A DNA stretch of 64,000 nucleotides from a virus: IMG/VR virus record IMGVR_UViG_3300031576_000002, positions 124,001 to 188,000 of that record, one strand, 5' to 3'. Both the position numbers and the translations under genes were made by a program. This document shows, one piece after another, positions 24,407 through 32,551 of this stretch. Numbering within the stretch: position 1 is the first letter of the stretch; every line of letters begins with the position of its first letter. The notes beneath the pieces were generated by a model. It was not told the DNA's origin. It did no database searches and saw only the letters and a list, made by a program, of their open reading frames with translations.

Positions 24407-25499
24407 CGTCTGGACTCTGAAGTACCACGTCTCTCCAAGAGAGCGGGTACTTGGAGTAGGTGAGCTTGATCCCCAGCTCTTCAAAGTTCAATCCAAGCGC
24501 TGGACCGAATTTACGAAACCGGGAAGGAAACTTTCCTATCTCCTCTTCAGGGATGTGCCCTTTGACGTCAAAAGCGAGCGATACGATCACTTCGCTATCC
24601 CTGAGACGGTACATGCCCACGGGTCCGCCAGAGGGCTTGAAAATGATGGATTCTTGATCGAACCAGTTTCCCAGCTCCACCGCATCACGCCACTCCACCC
24701 CTTCTACTAGAATCGACCGCTCCCGCTCAGCGTAGAATCCGTAGACTGGCGTCCAGGAGTACCCTCGACGTTCAAGCTCTGAAGTCAACTCTCCGTGGCG
24801 ACGCCGGTTCTCGGCCCTCGACCTGTTTTCCTTTTCAGTGCGCTCCTCGATCTCCCGATCCCGCCAACGGATCCTCTCCGGTCGCGGAGAGGTCTGAAAC
24901 TCCTTCTCTCGGTCACGCTGTCTCTCCCACTGTTCCGGTACCTTTGGATCGAACTTCACGGCTCTGGGGTCGGGGCGGTAAGCAGACAGAACCGTGTAGG
25001 CTGCGCCCGGCCGCTGAAGGTACTCCAGATCCGTCACGCTAATCCCCAGCAAAGCTATCGCCCGTCCGAGAATGCCGGCCTGCACCTTGGGCACGTTAGA
25101 CCGCCATCCCGATCCGGGCGGCTTCTCGCGCGGATCTTTGCTGACAACCATCTCCTCCCAGAATTCCCTTACGCCAGGGCCTAGCAGTTGCCGCATCGGT
25201 CGCACGGCTTCCATGGGAACGGTTGGATAGATGCCGTCCCCACCAAGCTGACCGCTGAGAAGATCAACTTCGACTCCACCCGGCAATAGATTCCAGTTGT
25301 GGACTTGCCCGTCTGGGAGACGGCCATAGGCGATCTTGCCGCCTAGCTCTTGCTGCACGGCAAAGGCCACAGCAAGCGAATCCTTGGCCGTCGCTCCTTG
25401 GCTGTGAACGAGGCGCTGTACCTCTTGAAGTAGCGGCACAAAGTCGGCTGGAACTTCTCGCCCCTGCCCCAGCAGACTCAGAGCCCTGGCAAGAATCAT
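24294..25499 (-). CDS. hypothetical multidomain protein
   Basis: About 401 residues from ATG 25499 (GGGAG RBS). N-terminal helices (ILARALSLLGQGREVPADF), a glycine/proline region, a long Arg/Glu-rich segment (RDREIEERTEKENRSRAEN) and a C-terminal globular part. The N-terminal half resembles helical linker proteins of phage polyvalent type. No motif recognised. Upstream gene ends 23 nt before. Confidence 0.6.
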   Translation of the reverse strand: MILARALSLLGQGREVPADFVPLLQEVQRLVHSQGATAKDSLAVAFAVQQELGGKIAYGRLPDGQVHNWNLLPGGVEVDLLSGQLGGDGIYPTVPMEAVRPMRQLLGPGVREFWEEMVVSKDPREKPPGSGWRSNVPKVQAGILGRAIALLGISVTDLEYLQRPGAAYTVLSAYRPDPRAVKFDPKVPEQWERQRDREKEFQTSPRPERIRWRDREIEERTEKENRSRAENRRRHGELTSELERRGYSWTPVYGFYAERERSILVEGVEWRDAVELGNWFDQESIIFKPSGGPVGMYRLRDSEVIVSLAFDVKGHIPEEEIGKFPSRFRKFGPALGLNFEELGIKLTYSKYPLSWRDVVLQSPDAIVTFLLGYPGMERELRRRIPDLEQMLPTLPSREAEL

Positions 25500-25521
25500 C
25501 ACGTCTCCCGAAAAGCCACGC

Positions 25522-25902
25522 TCAAGGCACAGGTAGGTAAGCCTTGGCCGCACTGACCAGGAGTACGCCAAAGGTCTGGCCTACCTTGCCGAGCAGCGCG
25601 TTCAGCTTCTCGCGGTCGCAGTTGCCCCGCTGAAGCGTCGCCAGGTCCGCCTTGGAGATCTCGATCCTGGCCTCGGGAGTCAGATTCTTCATGAGCAGGT
25701 CACGGGCTTCCTGGCTCATCTTGGCGCCGCGAATGGCGTGAACGATGTCAAACCAGATGTCCTGCGCGAACGCCTTGAGAAGATCCCGGATCTCAGGATC
25801 TTCAAGCATGCCCCCGATCTCGTCTTTGATCGTGTCCCGAAACCCGAGATCGTTGAGCAGAACGCCGAGCGTGCCCTTGATGTTGTCAAGCGAGTTAGCC
25901 AT
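25522..25902 (-). CDS. hypothetical helical protein
   Basis: 126 residues; alternating amphipathic helices with hydrophobic runs (TLGVLLNDLGFRD, FGVLLVSAAKAYLPV). Start overlaps the lipoprotein gene's end by 8 nt. A virion or membrane-associated role is possible but unsupported. Confidence 0.55.
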   Translation of the reverse strand: MANSLDNIKGTLGVLLNDLGFRDTIKDEIGGMLEDPEIRDLLKAFAQDIWFDIVHAIRGAKMSQEARDLLMKNLTPEARIEISKADLATLQRGNCDREKLNALLGKVGQTFGVLLVSAAKAYLPVP

Positions 25903-26476
25903 TCGATACCTCGGTTACGGGCTCCACGGCAGGAGCCGGCTCAGATGCAGGCGGGGGCTCCGCCGGTGGAATCGGCTCCACGGGTGCAGTTTCTTCCTTG
26001 AAGAGCAGATCAAACAGGCTCCCGAATACTCCGCCGAGGCCCTTATGGATACCGCCCCAGATCCCTCCCAGCAGCGCCAACGGGCCAGACTCGCGGTCCA
26101 AGTGCTCGACCACTTCCTTGGCCTTCAGCGCTTCAAGGCTCATCGCCTCCTTGGCTGGAGGGCACAGGTTGGAGTCTGCCGTACAGTCGCAGGCGGTCGC
26201 TTCCGTGCGAGCGGCGAGGTCATCGATCTCAACCGCGTAGATCCGGTAGGTCGATTCCTCTGGCATGGTCAGGGTGAGTACCTTCACCCTCGCCTCCCCG
26301 TACAGAGAGACGCGCGCTACGCACGAAGCGCACTCTTGGCAGTTCACCTCACTGTAGTCCTCTGCAAAGGCCCTGACGATGCTGACCGAGTTCGCAAAGC
26401 TCTCTTCCTGCTGAGCCGTGAACGCAGAACAGCTCGTGAGCAAAACGACGATGATCCCGGCGTAGATGGATCGCAC
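25895..26476 (-). CDS. lipoprotein with proline-rich tail
   Basis: About 193 residues from a GTG (26476) after a GGGGGG-type RBS. The signal segment RSIYAGIIVVLLTSC ends in a lipobox cysteine; two cysteine pairs (CQECASC) and later CDCTADSNLC follow, then a glycine-rich part and a Pro/Glu tail (PPAEPPPASEPAPAVEP). Likely a surface or periplasmic protein of the infected cell or virion. No family recognised. Confidence 0.65.
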   Translation of the reverse strand: MRSIYAGIIVVLLTSCSAFTAQQEESFANSVSIVRAFAEDYSEVNCQECASCVARVSLYGEARVKVLTLTMPEESTYRIYAVEIDDLAARTEATACDCTADSNLCPPAKEAMSLEALKAKEVVEHLDRESGPLALLGGIWGGIHKGLGGVFGSLFDLLFKEETAPVEPIPPAEPPPASEPAPAVEPVTEVSNG

Positions 26477-26510
26477 GGCACCCCCCTTTACCCTAGTATC
26501 GAGGAGTTCG

Positions 26511-27077
26511 CTACTGCCGCTTCGACGGTCGTTTCCTAGGCTTCCGGGATTCCACAAGTAACCTAGCTATCTCGTCGAACTCTTTCACAGCGTCGGGATC
26601 TACGATCGCCAGCAGCGCTCTCACCGTCGCCGGCTCGAAGGCTCCGGCGTCGTGCAACGCTTGGATGTCCCACAGGTCAAGAGGCTGGTTGGCGTAGAAC
26701 TTTGCCATGACCAGCAGTTCCACGGGAAAGGTAGGAGCGTTCGTCCCCCACAACGTCTTCTGCACGGGATGGTCGATCGCCGAGGCTTCGGGTTCGTCCT
26801 CGGCGAAGAGCACGTCTACACGTTCCTTCACCCCACTAGCACCTGGAGGAAGGGCGATGTAGTGGTGCGGCGCAAAAACACGGTCCACTTGGAACCCGGC
26901 TTCCCGCAACGTCTTGAGCACTCGCCCCCTATCTCCCGGGCGGAAGAATGCGTCTACGTCCGCCGTGTACCGCGCAACGCCGTGCGCGTTCACAGCGGCT
27001 CCGCCTCCGACGGCATAGTCGATGCCCGCAGGCCCGACTGCTTGCACCAGGAGCTTCAGGATCTCTGCGGCTGTCAC
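26511..27077 (-). CDS. nucleotidyltransferase (DUF6036/AbiEii-like)
   Basis: 188 residues. YAVGGGAAVNAHGVARYTADVDAFF carries the GG-x-A and DVD motif of minimal nucleotidyltransferases; KERVDVLFAED follows. A basic tail KPRKRPSKRQ ends it. Overlaps the next gene's end by 4 nt. Second nucleotidyltransferase in the window (compare 19696). Confidence 0.65.
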   Translation of the reverse strand: MTAAEILKLLVQAVGPAGIDYAVGGGAAVNAHGVARYTADVDAFFRPGDRGRVLKTLREAGFQVDRVFAPHHYIALPPGASGVKERVDVLFAEDEPEASAIDHPVQKTLWGTNAPTFPVELLVMAKFYANQPLDLWDIQALHDAGAFEPATVRALLAIVDPDAVKEFDEIARLLVESRKPRKRPSKRQ

Positions 27078-27277
27078 GGTTCTTTCTTAGACGGCTTACT
27101 CACAGCCTTGGCCTGGAATGCCTGCATGACCTTCTGCCGGATGAGCTGGGGATTCACGGCGACATCCACGAACCCCAAAATCTCGTAGGCCGATGTGAAC
27201 CCCGACCAGGTAATGCTCACGCCCTTCCCGTCTTCTTCCGAGATCGTGATCTTGCGCGTCTTGCTGTCTTTCTTCAA
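27074..27277 (-). CDS. small basic hypothetical protein
   Basis: About 67 residues from a TTG start (27277) preceded by GGAGG six bases away; a farther in-frame ATG at 27307 lies in the hairpin and is less likely. GVSITWSGFTSAYEILGF. Unknown; sits directly after the hairpin at 27293-27320. Confidence 0.5.
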   Translation of the reverse strand: MKKDSKTRKITISEEDGKGVSITWSGFTSAYEILGFVDVAVNPQLIRQKVMQAFQAKAVSKPSKKEP

Positions 27278-27292
27278 GGTATCCTCCAAATA

Positions 27293-27320
27293 GAAACGGG
27301 GACGCAAGCGTCCCCGTTTC
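27293..27320 (-). terminator. 13-bp perfect hairpin between two genes
   Basis: GAAACGGGGACGC followed after 2 bases (AA) by its complement. On the minus strand it follows the stop of the AT-hook gene and is followed by TATTTGG, a weak T-run, so a rho-independent terminator is plausible for that gene. Confidence 0.55.
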
Positions 27321-27339
27321 TCAAGCGCTGATAGCGGAC

Positions 27340-28116
27340 TCAGTCGTCGCTACCGTCATCGCCATCATCATCGTCGGTGCTGTCGTCGTCGTCACCATCA
27401 TCGTCCGACGCCTCCGCCTTGGCAGTGCCCTCGTCGTCCTCTCCGCCTCCCTCGGCTGCCTCCTCTTCCTTCACCTTCTTGGCCTTCTTGACCTTCTTGG
27501 GAGCTTCCTCCTCCTCCTCAGCCTTGGCCTTCTTCACCTTCTTGGGGGCCTCCTCCGGCGCCTCAGCGGCCTTGGCCTTCTTACCCTTGCCCGTGTACTC
27601 GCCCCGGCCAACCTTCCTGAGTTCGCCCGCGTCACAGGCACGCTTGAGGTGGCCACTCGCACCCACGGCTTCGATCTCGAAGTGCTTCGCCACGTCGGTC
27701 GGGCTCACGACGTCCTTCTGCGCAGAGACCCACTCCACGACGGCCGACATCTTGAGCCGCTTCTTCTCACTCTTTGCAACCTTCGGCTTCTCCGTACCGG
27801 CTGCCTTCACCTTGGCAGGCCGTCCGCGCTTTTTCGGCGCCTCGGTCGTCTCCTCCACCTTCACCTTGGCGGGCCGCCCCCGACGCTTCACGGGTGCGTC
27901 GCCGTCTCCCGTGGACTCGGCCGAAGCCGCCTTCACGAACGCGGAGACGAGCCCCAGTGGAATGCTGGACGCTCCCACGGTCACGTTGCCGGTGCCGTTC
28001 GCGCTGAACAGCACTTCGTCGCCCGCGTGCAGGGTCACTCGGCCACCCTTGGAGGACACGAGGCCGACGCCCTTCTGGTACTCCTGGCTCTTCGCAACTT
28101 CGATCCTGAAATCCAT
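27340..28116 (-). CDS. AT-hook protein with winged-helix-like core and acidic tail
   Basis: 258 residues. A small strand-rich N-terminus, then two AT-hook GRP motifs (KRRGRPAK and KKRGRPAK), a helical middle resembling a winged helix (MSAVVEWVSAQKDVVS, HLKRACDAGELRKVG), lysine-rich repeats (APKKVKKAK three times) and a tail of about 60 residues nearly all Asp/Glu/Gly/Ser. It resembles histone H1/HMG-type chromatin proteins. Likely a DNA-binding architectural protein. RBS GGGAGG. Confidence 0.7.
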   Translation of the reverse strand: MDFRIEVAKSQEYQKGVGLVSSKGGRVTLHAGDEVLFSANGTGNVTVGASSIPLGLVSAFVKAASAESTGDGDAPVKRRGRPAKVKVEETTEAPKKRGRPAKVKAAGTEKPKVAKSEKKRLKMSAVVEWVSAQKDVVSPTDVAKHFEIEAVGASGHLKRACDAGELRKVGRGEYTGKGKKAKAAEAPEEAPKKVKKAKAEEEEEAPKKVKKAKKVKEEEAAEGGGEDDEGTAKAEASDDDGDDDDSTDDDDGDDGSDD

Positions 28117-28134
28117 GCTGCCTCCCGATTAGAT

Positions 28135-28189
28135 GCGAACGACATGTTCGCTCTCACTATTGATTAGCTTGTACTCCCGTTGCTGTCAA
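28135..28189 (-). promoter_or_regulatory. promoter with operator-like palindrome for the AT-hook gene
   Basis: Minus strand TTGACA (28184-28189), 17-bp spacer, weak -10 TAATCA (28161-28166). Between the promoter and the ATG lies a perfect inverted repeat GCGAAC-N5-GTTCGC (28135-28151), an operator or mRNA hairpin candidate, 20 nt from the start codon. Confidence 0.5.
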
Positions 28190-28197
28190 GCCCAATC

Positions 28198-28428
28198 CTA
28201 GAAATTTCCTACATCGTGCTGATAGCCGAGGCTGTAGCGACGCGCAGAGGAATTGTTCGGGTAGCCTCGCTGCCCGGAAACGGTGGGACTCCCGTCCGTG
28301 TAGTAACACGGTACAAGCCAGATCGTGTCTACTCTCTGCTGCCGCCAGTACGCCAGCTCTCTGGCAACCTCTCCCGTCGGAATCTCGGCCCAGCCTGGAA
28401 TCTTGATGACAGGTGCGCTAGTCGTCAT
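28198..28428 (-). CDS. small hypothetical protein
   Basis: 76 residues from ATG 28428, coupled to the previous gene by ATGA. Contains PTGEVARELAYWRQQRVDTI and PCYYTDG. No family recognised. Confidence 0.6.
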   Translation of the reverse strand: MTTSAPVIKIPGWAEIPTGEVARELAYWRQQRVDTIWLVPCYYTDGSPTVSGQRGYPNNSSARRYSLGYQHDVGNF

Positions 28429-29192
28429 GCAGCCTCCGCGTACCACCCGCAGAACTGGCACCACGTTCCGCTTGAAGGATGGCGGTAGTTGTAGATCTTC
28501 TCCACGGGCTTACACTCTTCAGGAGTCGGGCGCGTCGCGTACCGCCCCCACCAATCCCCCGGGTAGCGCTGCGGGGGATTCTCGATCAGATCGAGACACG
28601 GCTGGTGCTCGGGGTAGAACTCTCGAATACGCCGGACAGCCTTGTGGTTATCCGGGTACACCAGCTTCCGCCGCGCCTCAATGATCTCGGAGTTGGCCTG
28701 CTCGATCGCAGCCTTCTCCTTCGTCCGCCGCTCATCAGAGAAGCGCGGATCATCGTGGAAGTGCTTCAACTCGTAGGAGGGTACCGGCCAGATTCCCGTA
28801 TACCCTCTCCGCGTACCGCTCGGGTCGTAGTAGCAGTGCTTGGAGTACTGGTAATGGCTGCTGATCCAAGCCTGAACGCGCGGATGGTCCTCGGGCAGAG
28901 GAATGTAGAGTTCCCGGTGCAGCGCGTCTCGCTTCGCCTTGTGAGCCTCCCAGGTCGTGAACGAGTCTCCGGCCGATTCGATCACAAGTCCGAGCAGGAT
29001 GAGCGTCGGACCTCTGGGAGGAGTGTTTCCAGCCGGGGTGTAGACGTTCTTTGTGAAGTAAGTCGGATAGCCCGGCGGGTCGCCGTAGCACCCATTTCCG
29101 GGATCCTGCTGGAGATGGTAGCTACCCGCAATCTTGGCGGTCGGGAGCTTCTCCAGGCGTTCCCGGTTGATCGTGCTCAAATCGTATTTCAT
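28425..29192 (-). CDS. hypothetical protein with C-terminal CxxC
   Basis: 255 residues from ATG 29192 behind GGAG. Many aromatic residues; KEKAAIEQANSEIIEARRKL is a coiled-coil-like stretch and TWCQFCGWYAEAA ends the chain with a zinc-type pair. Promoter of the GTATGATA kind lies just upstream, next to the tRNA. Confidence 0.6.
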   Translation of the reverse strand: MKYDLSTINRERLEKLPTAKIAGSYHLQQDPGNGCYGDPPGYPTYFTKNVYTPAGNTPPRGPTLILLGLVIESAGDSFTTWEAHKAKRDALHRELYIPLPEDHPRVQAWISSHYQYSKHCYYDPSGTRRGYTGIWPVPSYELKHFHDDPRFSDERRTKEKAAIEQANSEIIEARRKLVYPDNHKAVRRIREFYPEHQPCLDLIENPPQRYPGDWWGRYATRPTPEECKPVEKIYNYRHPSSGTWCQFCGWYAEAA

Positions 29193-29211
29193 GGAGTCTC
29201 CTTTCAAAAAT

Positions 29212-29245
29212 ATCATACAACCGCATTCAAAAAATTTCCGGTGGG
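29212..29245 (-). promoter_or_regulatory. phage promoter beside the tRNA gene
   Basis: Minus strand GGAAATTTTTTGAATGCGGT then TGTATGATA; -10 TATGAT at 29212-29217. It fits the recurring window motif (A/T patch about 20 nt before the -10). It starts at the tRNA 3' end and drives the gene at 29192. Confidence 0.5.
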
Positions 29246-29315
29246 CACGGAAGGAATCGAACCTTCGACCACTCGGTTAAAAGCCGAATGCTCTAACCAA
29301 CTGAGCTACGCGCCC
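29242..29315 (-). tRNA. tRNA-Lys(UUU)
   Basis: Cloverleaf with acceptor GGGCGCG pairing CGUGCCC, D-arm GCUC-GAGC, anticodon stem UUCGG/CCGAG with loop CUUUUAA (anticodon UUU), T-arm GAAGG-UUCGAUU-CCUUC, and discriminator A. CCA is not encoded. The 5' end overlaps the stop codon region of the gene at 29306. Phage tRNA-Lys often compensates for host cleavage of that tRNA. Confidence 0.9.
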
Positions 29316-29548
29316 GTTTTGCGCGCCTTCAGCCACTGCTCGACGTAGCGTTTCGCAGGAGCGATCGTCTTGTAAGAACGCTGGGTCTCTTCCTTGTGGC
29401 ACCACGCATAGGCGCGGTAACCATAGAGTTTCCAGCACACCATTCCACCCGGCCGACCATTGGTGGTCTGGTAGCCGGTATAGTCGCCAACGCCATCATG
29501 CCGCCATCGCATACTATCCTCCGCATGCTTGCCCTTAGCTTTCTTCAA
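29306..29548 (-). CDS. small aromatic hypothetical protein
   Basis: 80 residues (GGMVCWKLYGYRAYAWCHKE). The stop TAG at 29306 lies inside the tRNA gene (GGGCGCGTAG). No family recognised. Confidence 0.55.
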   Translation of the reverse strand: MKKAKGKHAEDSMRWRHDGVGDYTGYQTTNGRPGGMVCWKLYGYRAYAWCHKEETQRSYKTIAPAKRYVEQWLKARKTGA

Positions 29549-30120
29549 ATGTAGCCTCCTGCAAAGCCTCTCGCAGGATCCCCGTACTTATCCGTCAAAT
29601 CAGCAGCGATTCCCTCACCGCGAAGAAACGCTTCGATCGCTTCCGGCGGGGCACTCTGGAGTACGACCTTGCGCCGCTTGTCCGGCCCCGGACGGGGAAT
29701 AGCAAGGAACGGAATGCCCTCTCTCACTGACGCTTCCGGCAGTTCGGGCACATCGCCCCAACACTCTACAGAGTGCGGACACGCAGGAGCTTTGTTGGAC
29801 GGCAGGTTCGAGTGCGCCCCGCACTTGACTCCGAGCGCTCCCGGCAGAAGATACGCTACTACCGTGCCACCAAGCCGGGGGTGCTGGGCGGGATATTCTT
29901 CGGCCCGAATCCGTGCCAGACGTAGCACCTCACGCGCTCGCTCGACATCTACGAGCAACTCTTGTACGGAGCGCTTCTGGAACGCGGCACGCGAAGATAC
30001 GCGCCAGCTTCCCAGCAACTCCGGATCCACGCCCGGACACTCGCCCCGGTACGCTGCTCCAAGGCAATGGTCAGCAGCAGCGATCCAACGCTGCTCCAGA
30101 GTTGGCTCCTTCCCGAGCAA
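29545..30120 (-). CDS. hypothetical protein
   Basis: 191 residues from a TTG. Contains CGAHSNLPSNKAPACPHSVE, a possible zinc site, and the basic stretch GPDKRRKVVLQS. Overlaps the next gene's end by about 50 nt. Unrecognised. Confidence 0.55.
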   Translation of the reverse strand: MLGKEPTLEQRWIAAADHCLGAAYRGECPGVDPELLGSWRVSSRAAFQKRSVQELLVDVERAREVLRLARIRAEEYPAQHPRLGGTVVAYLLPGALGVKCGAHSNLPSNKAPACPHSVECWGDVPELPEASVREGIPFLAIPRPGPDKRRKVVLQSAPPEAIEAFLRGEGIAADLTDKYGDPARGFAGGYI

Positions 30121-30490
30121 GGTAAGCGTCTGACCGAGCTAGGTACTCGACAGGAGGACGGCCGTAGCCGGGATCGCCCGGATGGTGATGGTCCACCATC
30201 CGAATCGAAATTCCCCGACAACTCGATACGTCATCAGCTTCGTCACGGTAGACCGGATTGAATCCGCACTCCACCAGGTATACGCTCGCGCCCGCAGGCA
30301 CCGTTGAGATCCACGTAGCGAGCGTCACCGTTCGTTCCGCATCCGCTACGCCTTCGCTGGCGTAGGCAACGCCCGAATGTACGCGGTACAAGCCCACGGT
30401 CGCGTACAGAACCCCCTGGCCGTGTTGCCGGAGCACGCTCTCGACCTCTTCCATCTCGGGGTCCGACGCTCCAAGAATGTAGATACTCAC
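30071..30490 (-). CDS. hypothetical protein with DHH-like motif
   Basis: About 139 residues from a GTG (30490). VSIYILGASDPEMEEVESVL, then VDHHHPGDPGYG, recalling the DHH(H) motif of DHH phosphoesterases, but without the second domain. Could be a partial or related domain; function uncertain. Confidence 0.5.
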   Translation of the reverse strand: MSIYILGASDPEMEEVESVLRQHGQGVLYATVGLYRVHSGVAYASEGVADAERTVTLATWISTVPAGASVYLVECGFNPVYRDEADDVSSCRGISIRMVDHHHPGDPGYGRPPVEYLARSDAYLAREGANSGAALDRCC

Positions 30491-30723
30491 TGTTCTTTCT
30501 CCTGGCAGCCTGGACACCACTCGTCCGGGTGCGCCATGTAGGACCGGGCTACGGCTTGCGTGTCGAAGCAAATCACCCCGCCGTGTTCATTGCAGACAAG
30601 TTGCCACTTTCCCGCGTCTGGATCTTCGGACGGCTGGAGGCCGACCAGCGTGCCCGTACTGCGGGCGCGTGTAGCAGTCCTGATACCGTCCCAGTCTGCC
30701 GCAGCAGGATGTATTCTTGACAT
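30487..30723 (-). CDS. small zinc-binding hypothetical protein
   Basis: 78 residues. LVCNEHGGVICF and CPGC near the end form a zinc-type site. ATGA coupling to its neighbour. Unknown function. Confidence 0.6.
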   Translation of the reverse strand: MSRIHPAAADWDGIRTATRARSTGTLVGLQPSEDPDAGKWQLVCNEHGGVICFDTQAVARSYMAHPDEWCPGCQEKEQ

Positions 30724-30729
30724 AAGCGG

Positions 30730-30909
30730 TCAGGGCGCAGCCTTGTGCGTAACGTAGTGCACCTTCATCGTCTTTCCCCGTCGCTCCATCTTTTCAAACA
30801 CGTACCCCTTCGGAGCACCCCCCAGAGCCAGAGCAGCTCCTCCCGCGTAGGGATCTACCGTGAACTCCTTCACGATCCGCTGTCTAACTTTCTCGCCCTT
30901 TTTCTTCAC
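30730..30909 (-). CDS. small basic hypothetical protein
   Basis: 59 residues from GTG 30909 (AAGGGGAAAC upstream). VKKKGEKVRQRIVKEFTV, then GYVFEKMERRGKTMKV. Too short for a standard ORF cut-off, but its spacing, RBS and dedicated promoter 45 nt upstream support it. Confidence 0.6.
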   Translation of the reverse strand: MKKKGEKVRQRIVKEFTVDPYAGGAALALGGAPKGYVFEKMERRGKTMKVHYVTHKAAP

Positions 30910-30953
30910 CGTTTCCCCTTTTAGCCCGTAGGCCGGTTCGCAACCTTACCGCC

Positions 30954-30982
30954 AGTATAGTCTTATGCGCCTATAGTGTCAA
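30954..30982 (-). promoter_or_regulatory. sigma-70 consensus promoter
   Basis: Minus strand TTGACA (30977-30982), 17-bp spacer, TATACT (30954-30959): five or six matches to consensus at each box. It overlaps the end of the upstream zinc-ribbon gene and drives the gene at 30909. Confidence 0.7.
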
Positions 30983-31417
30983 GTCCTTGTGCGTGGCTCT
31001 TAACTTCTCGCGAGCCTGCTCTGCCGTCATCGTCAGCGTCCGGACAGGATCCATCGCCTTCCCACACTTCCGGCAGGGGCGTTCTACGCCATCGTCTGAG
31101 AAGCGTACCCGGTGGCACTTCGGGTTGACGCACTGGAACATCAGACAGGCTTCCAACGTACCTTCCCTGCCCCGCTTCACCACGTCCATGAAGGATTTGA
31201 CCAGCGGGCGCGTACGCTGGATGAATTCAATTTCGTCTTCTACTGCGTCACGCACGATAAGGGGCTGGTTGCGCACGGAATTGATCGTGGTATTTCGGAC
31301 GCAGACTGGACACTTGATATGCCAGCGATCGGCGCGGTGCTCGAACTCCTTACCACAGTCGCAGCGCACCTGGAGAAAGTTGACCCGAGCCGTCCATCGA
31401 GCACCCAGTAGCTTCAA
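30971..31417 (-). CDS. double zinc-ribbon protein
   Basis: 148 residues from a TTG (31417) overlapping the previous stop (TTGA). Zinc pairs: RCDCGKEF...CPVC and FQCVNPKCH...CRKCG. A long helix between. Likely nucleic-acid or protein binding; not recognised further. Confidence 0.65.
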   Translation of the reverse strand: MKLLGARWTARVNFLQVRCDCGKEFEHRADRWHIKCPVCVRNTTINSVRNQPLIVRDAVEDEIEFIQRTRPLVKSFMDVVKRGREGTLEACLMFQCVNPKCHRVRFSDDGVERPCRKCGKAMDPVRTLTMTAEQAREKLRATHKDLTL

Positions 31418-31599
31418 GGCTGCGGACTTTCCTCGCGCTTTTTGAACTGCCCTGACTTCTTACTGAAGGGATTCTTCCCCATCCGATAGGGATGTAGCGG
31501 ACACTCTTTGCTCGTACAACGCTTGACCTCGCTGGGAGCACCGCCCATGCACATCAAGCATAGCGCGCGAATCGCTTTCTTGCGGGACGTGTAGATCAT
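31414..31599 (-). CDS. small Cys-rich phage protein (CLMCMGG type)
   Basis: 61 residues. IRALCLMCMGGAPSEVKRC, then CTSKECPLHPYRMGKNPFSK: a four-cysteine knuckle plus a conserved LHPYRxGKNP that recurs in phage hypotheticals. Function unknown. Confidence 0.75.
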   Translation of the reverse strand: MIYTSRKKAIRALCLMCMGGAPSEVKRCTSKECPLHPYRMGKNPFSKKSGQFKKREESPQP

Positions 31600-31605
31600 T
31601 TTCCC

Positions 31606-31926
31606 TCACGCTTGCGCGGGCTTGATGACCATCACGGGTACACGACCGCCGCGCATCTTCAGGCATTCGTCTATCCGCTCTGCCACGTCTGCGAGCTTTT
31701 CCGCGTCCGCTTCTACTCTAGCCAGAGCTTTGGCATACTCTGCCCGCTCGAAATCTGGAAGATTGCGCAACACGATCGTCGCCGCGCTTCGGCCCAGATA
31801 CACCATAGTAAGAGCCAGGTCGGATAGATCCAGATGTCCCTCATCTATGCAGGTGTTGACAACTGCTTCAAGCCTACTCGTGGCGCGCTGCATGTCCTCC
31901 TGATAGACATCCTCTTCTGAATTCAA
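31606..31926 (-). CDS. helical hypothetical protein
   Basis: 106 residues, mostly helix (LEAVVNTCIDEGHLDLSDLA; KALARVEADAEKLADVAER). ATGA-coupled upstream. No family. Confidence 0.55.
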   Translation of the reverse strand: MNSEEDVYQEDMQRATSRLEAVVNTCIDEGHLDLSDLALTMVYLGRSAATIVLRNLPDFERAEYAKALARVEADAEKLADVAERIDECLKMRGGRVPVMVIKPAQA

Positions 31927-32234
31927 AACGTCCTCCGATCCTCAAACTTGAAGCCTGCGGCTGCAAGGTGGGCGCTTACCTGCGCAATCGCGCGTGCTTG
32001 GTGAGCTGCGTACTCTACCGCGGTTCTGGGGATGTCCAGCTCCCGCTCTGAATTCTCGATCGCGTTCTCCAGGATCTTCCACGGCATCGACTCGACCAAG
32101 GCGAGGGTGTCTTCACTCACACGGCGGAAGATGAGTCCCGCGCTCGGATAGCCCCACATTTCTCCAATAGCGAGGAGGTTGACCTGGTTCTTCGTCCAGG
32201 CTACATGGACAGGGTTGAGAGCTTCAGTCGGCAT
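31923..32234 (-). CDS. hypothetical protein
   Basis: 103 residues (LLAIGEMWGYPSAGLIFRRV; AVEYAAHQARAIAQVSAHL). Overlaps neighbours at both ends in the operon. Unrecognised. Confidence 0.55.
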   Translation of the reverse strand: MPTEALNPVHVAWTKNQVNLLAIGEMWGYPSAGLIFRRVSEDTLALVESMPWKILENAIENSERELDIPRTAVEYAAHQARAIAQVSAHLAAAGFKFEDRRTF

Positions 32235-32544
32235 TTTTGACGGCCTCCCTGACGCTGTCCAGCGTCCGCTCGATATCGCTCAGACGATCTACGATCGGCT
32301 GGACGGCTTCGTTCACATCAGAAGGCTGAGCCGTACTTCCTATCTCGCCAGAGATGTCTTCAAGCCTTTCCAAAATCTTGTCGTAGTCACCCTCGACGCT
32401 GCGGATCCGGTCGCGCAGGTAGCTGAACTCCACCGCCATCCAGCGACGAAGTTGTTCGAGCGTCAGCTCTTCCGAATCGGCCGGCTGCACCGACGGCTGC
32501 AACGGCGACAGAACTGTAGGCTGGAGCTTTTCTGCTTTTTTCAT
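32224..32544 (-). CDS. coiled-coil hypothetical protein
   Basis: 106 residues with heptads EFSYLRDRIRSVEGDYDKIL, and LSDIERTLDSVREAV. Possibly a tail or oligomeric scaffold protein; no family. Confidence 0.55.
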   Translation of the reverse strand: MKKAEKLQPTVLSPLQPSVQPADSEELTLEQLRRWMAVEFSYLRDRIRSVEGDYDKILERLEDISGEIGSTAQPSDVNEAVQPIVDRLSDIERTLDSVREAVKNAD

Positions 32545-32551
32545 CGAGCCC

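Noticed and set aside
27377-28132. Serine/leucine-rich plus-strand open frame
   Set aside because: Antisense image of the lysine- and aspartate-rich AT-hook protein.
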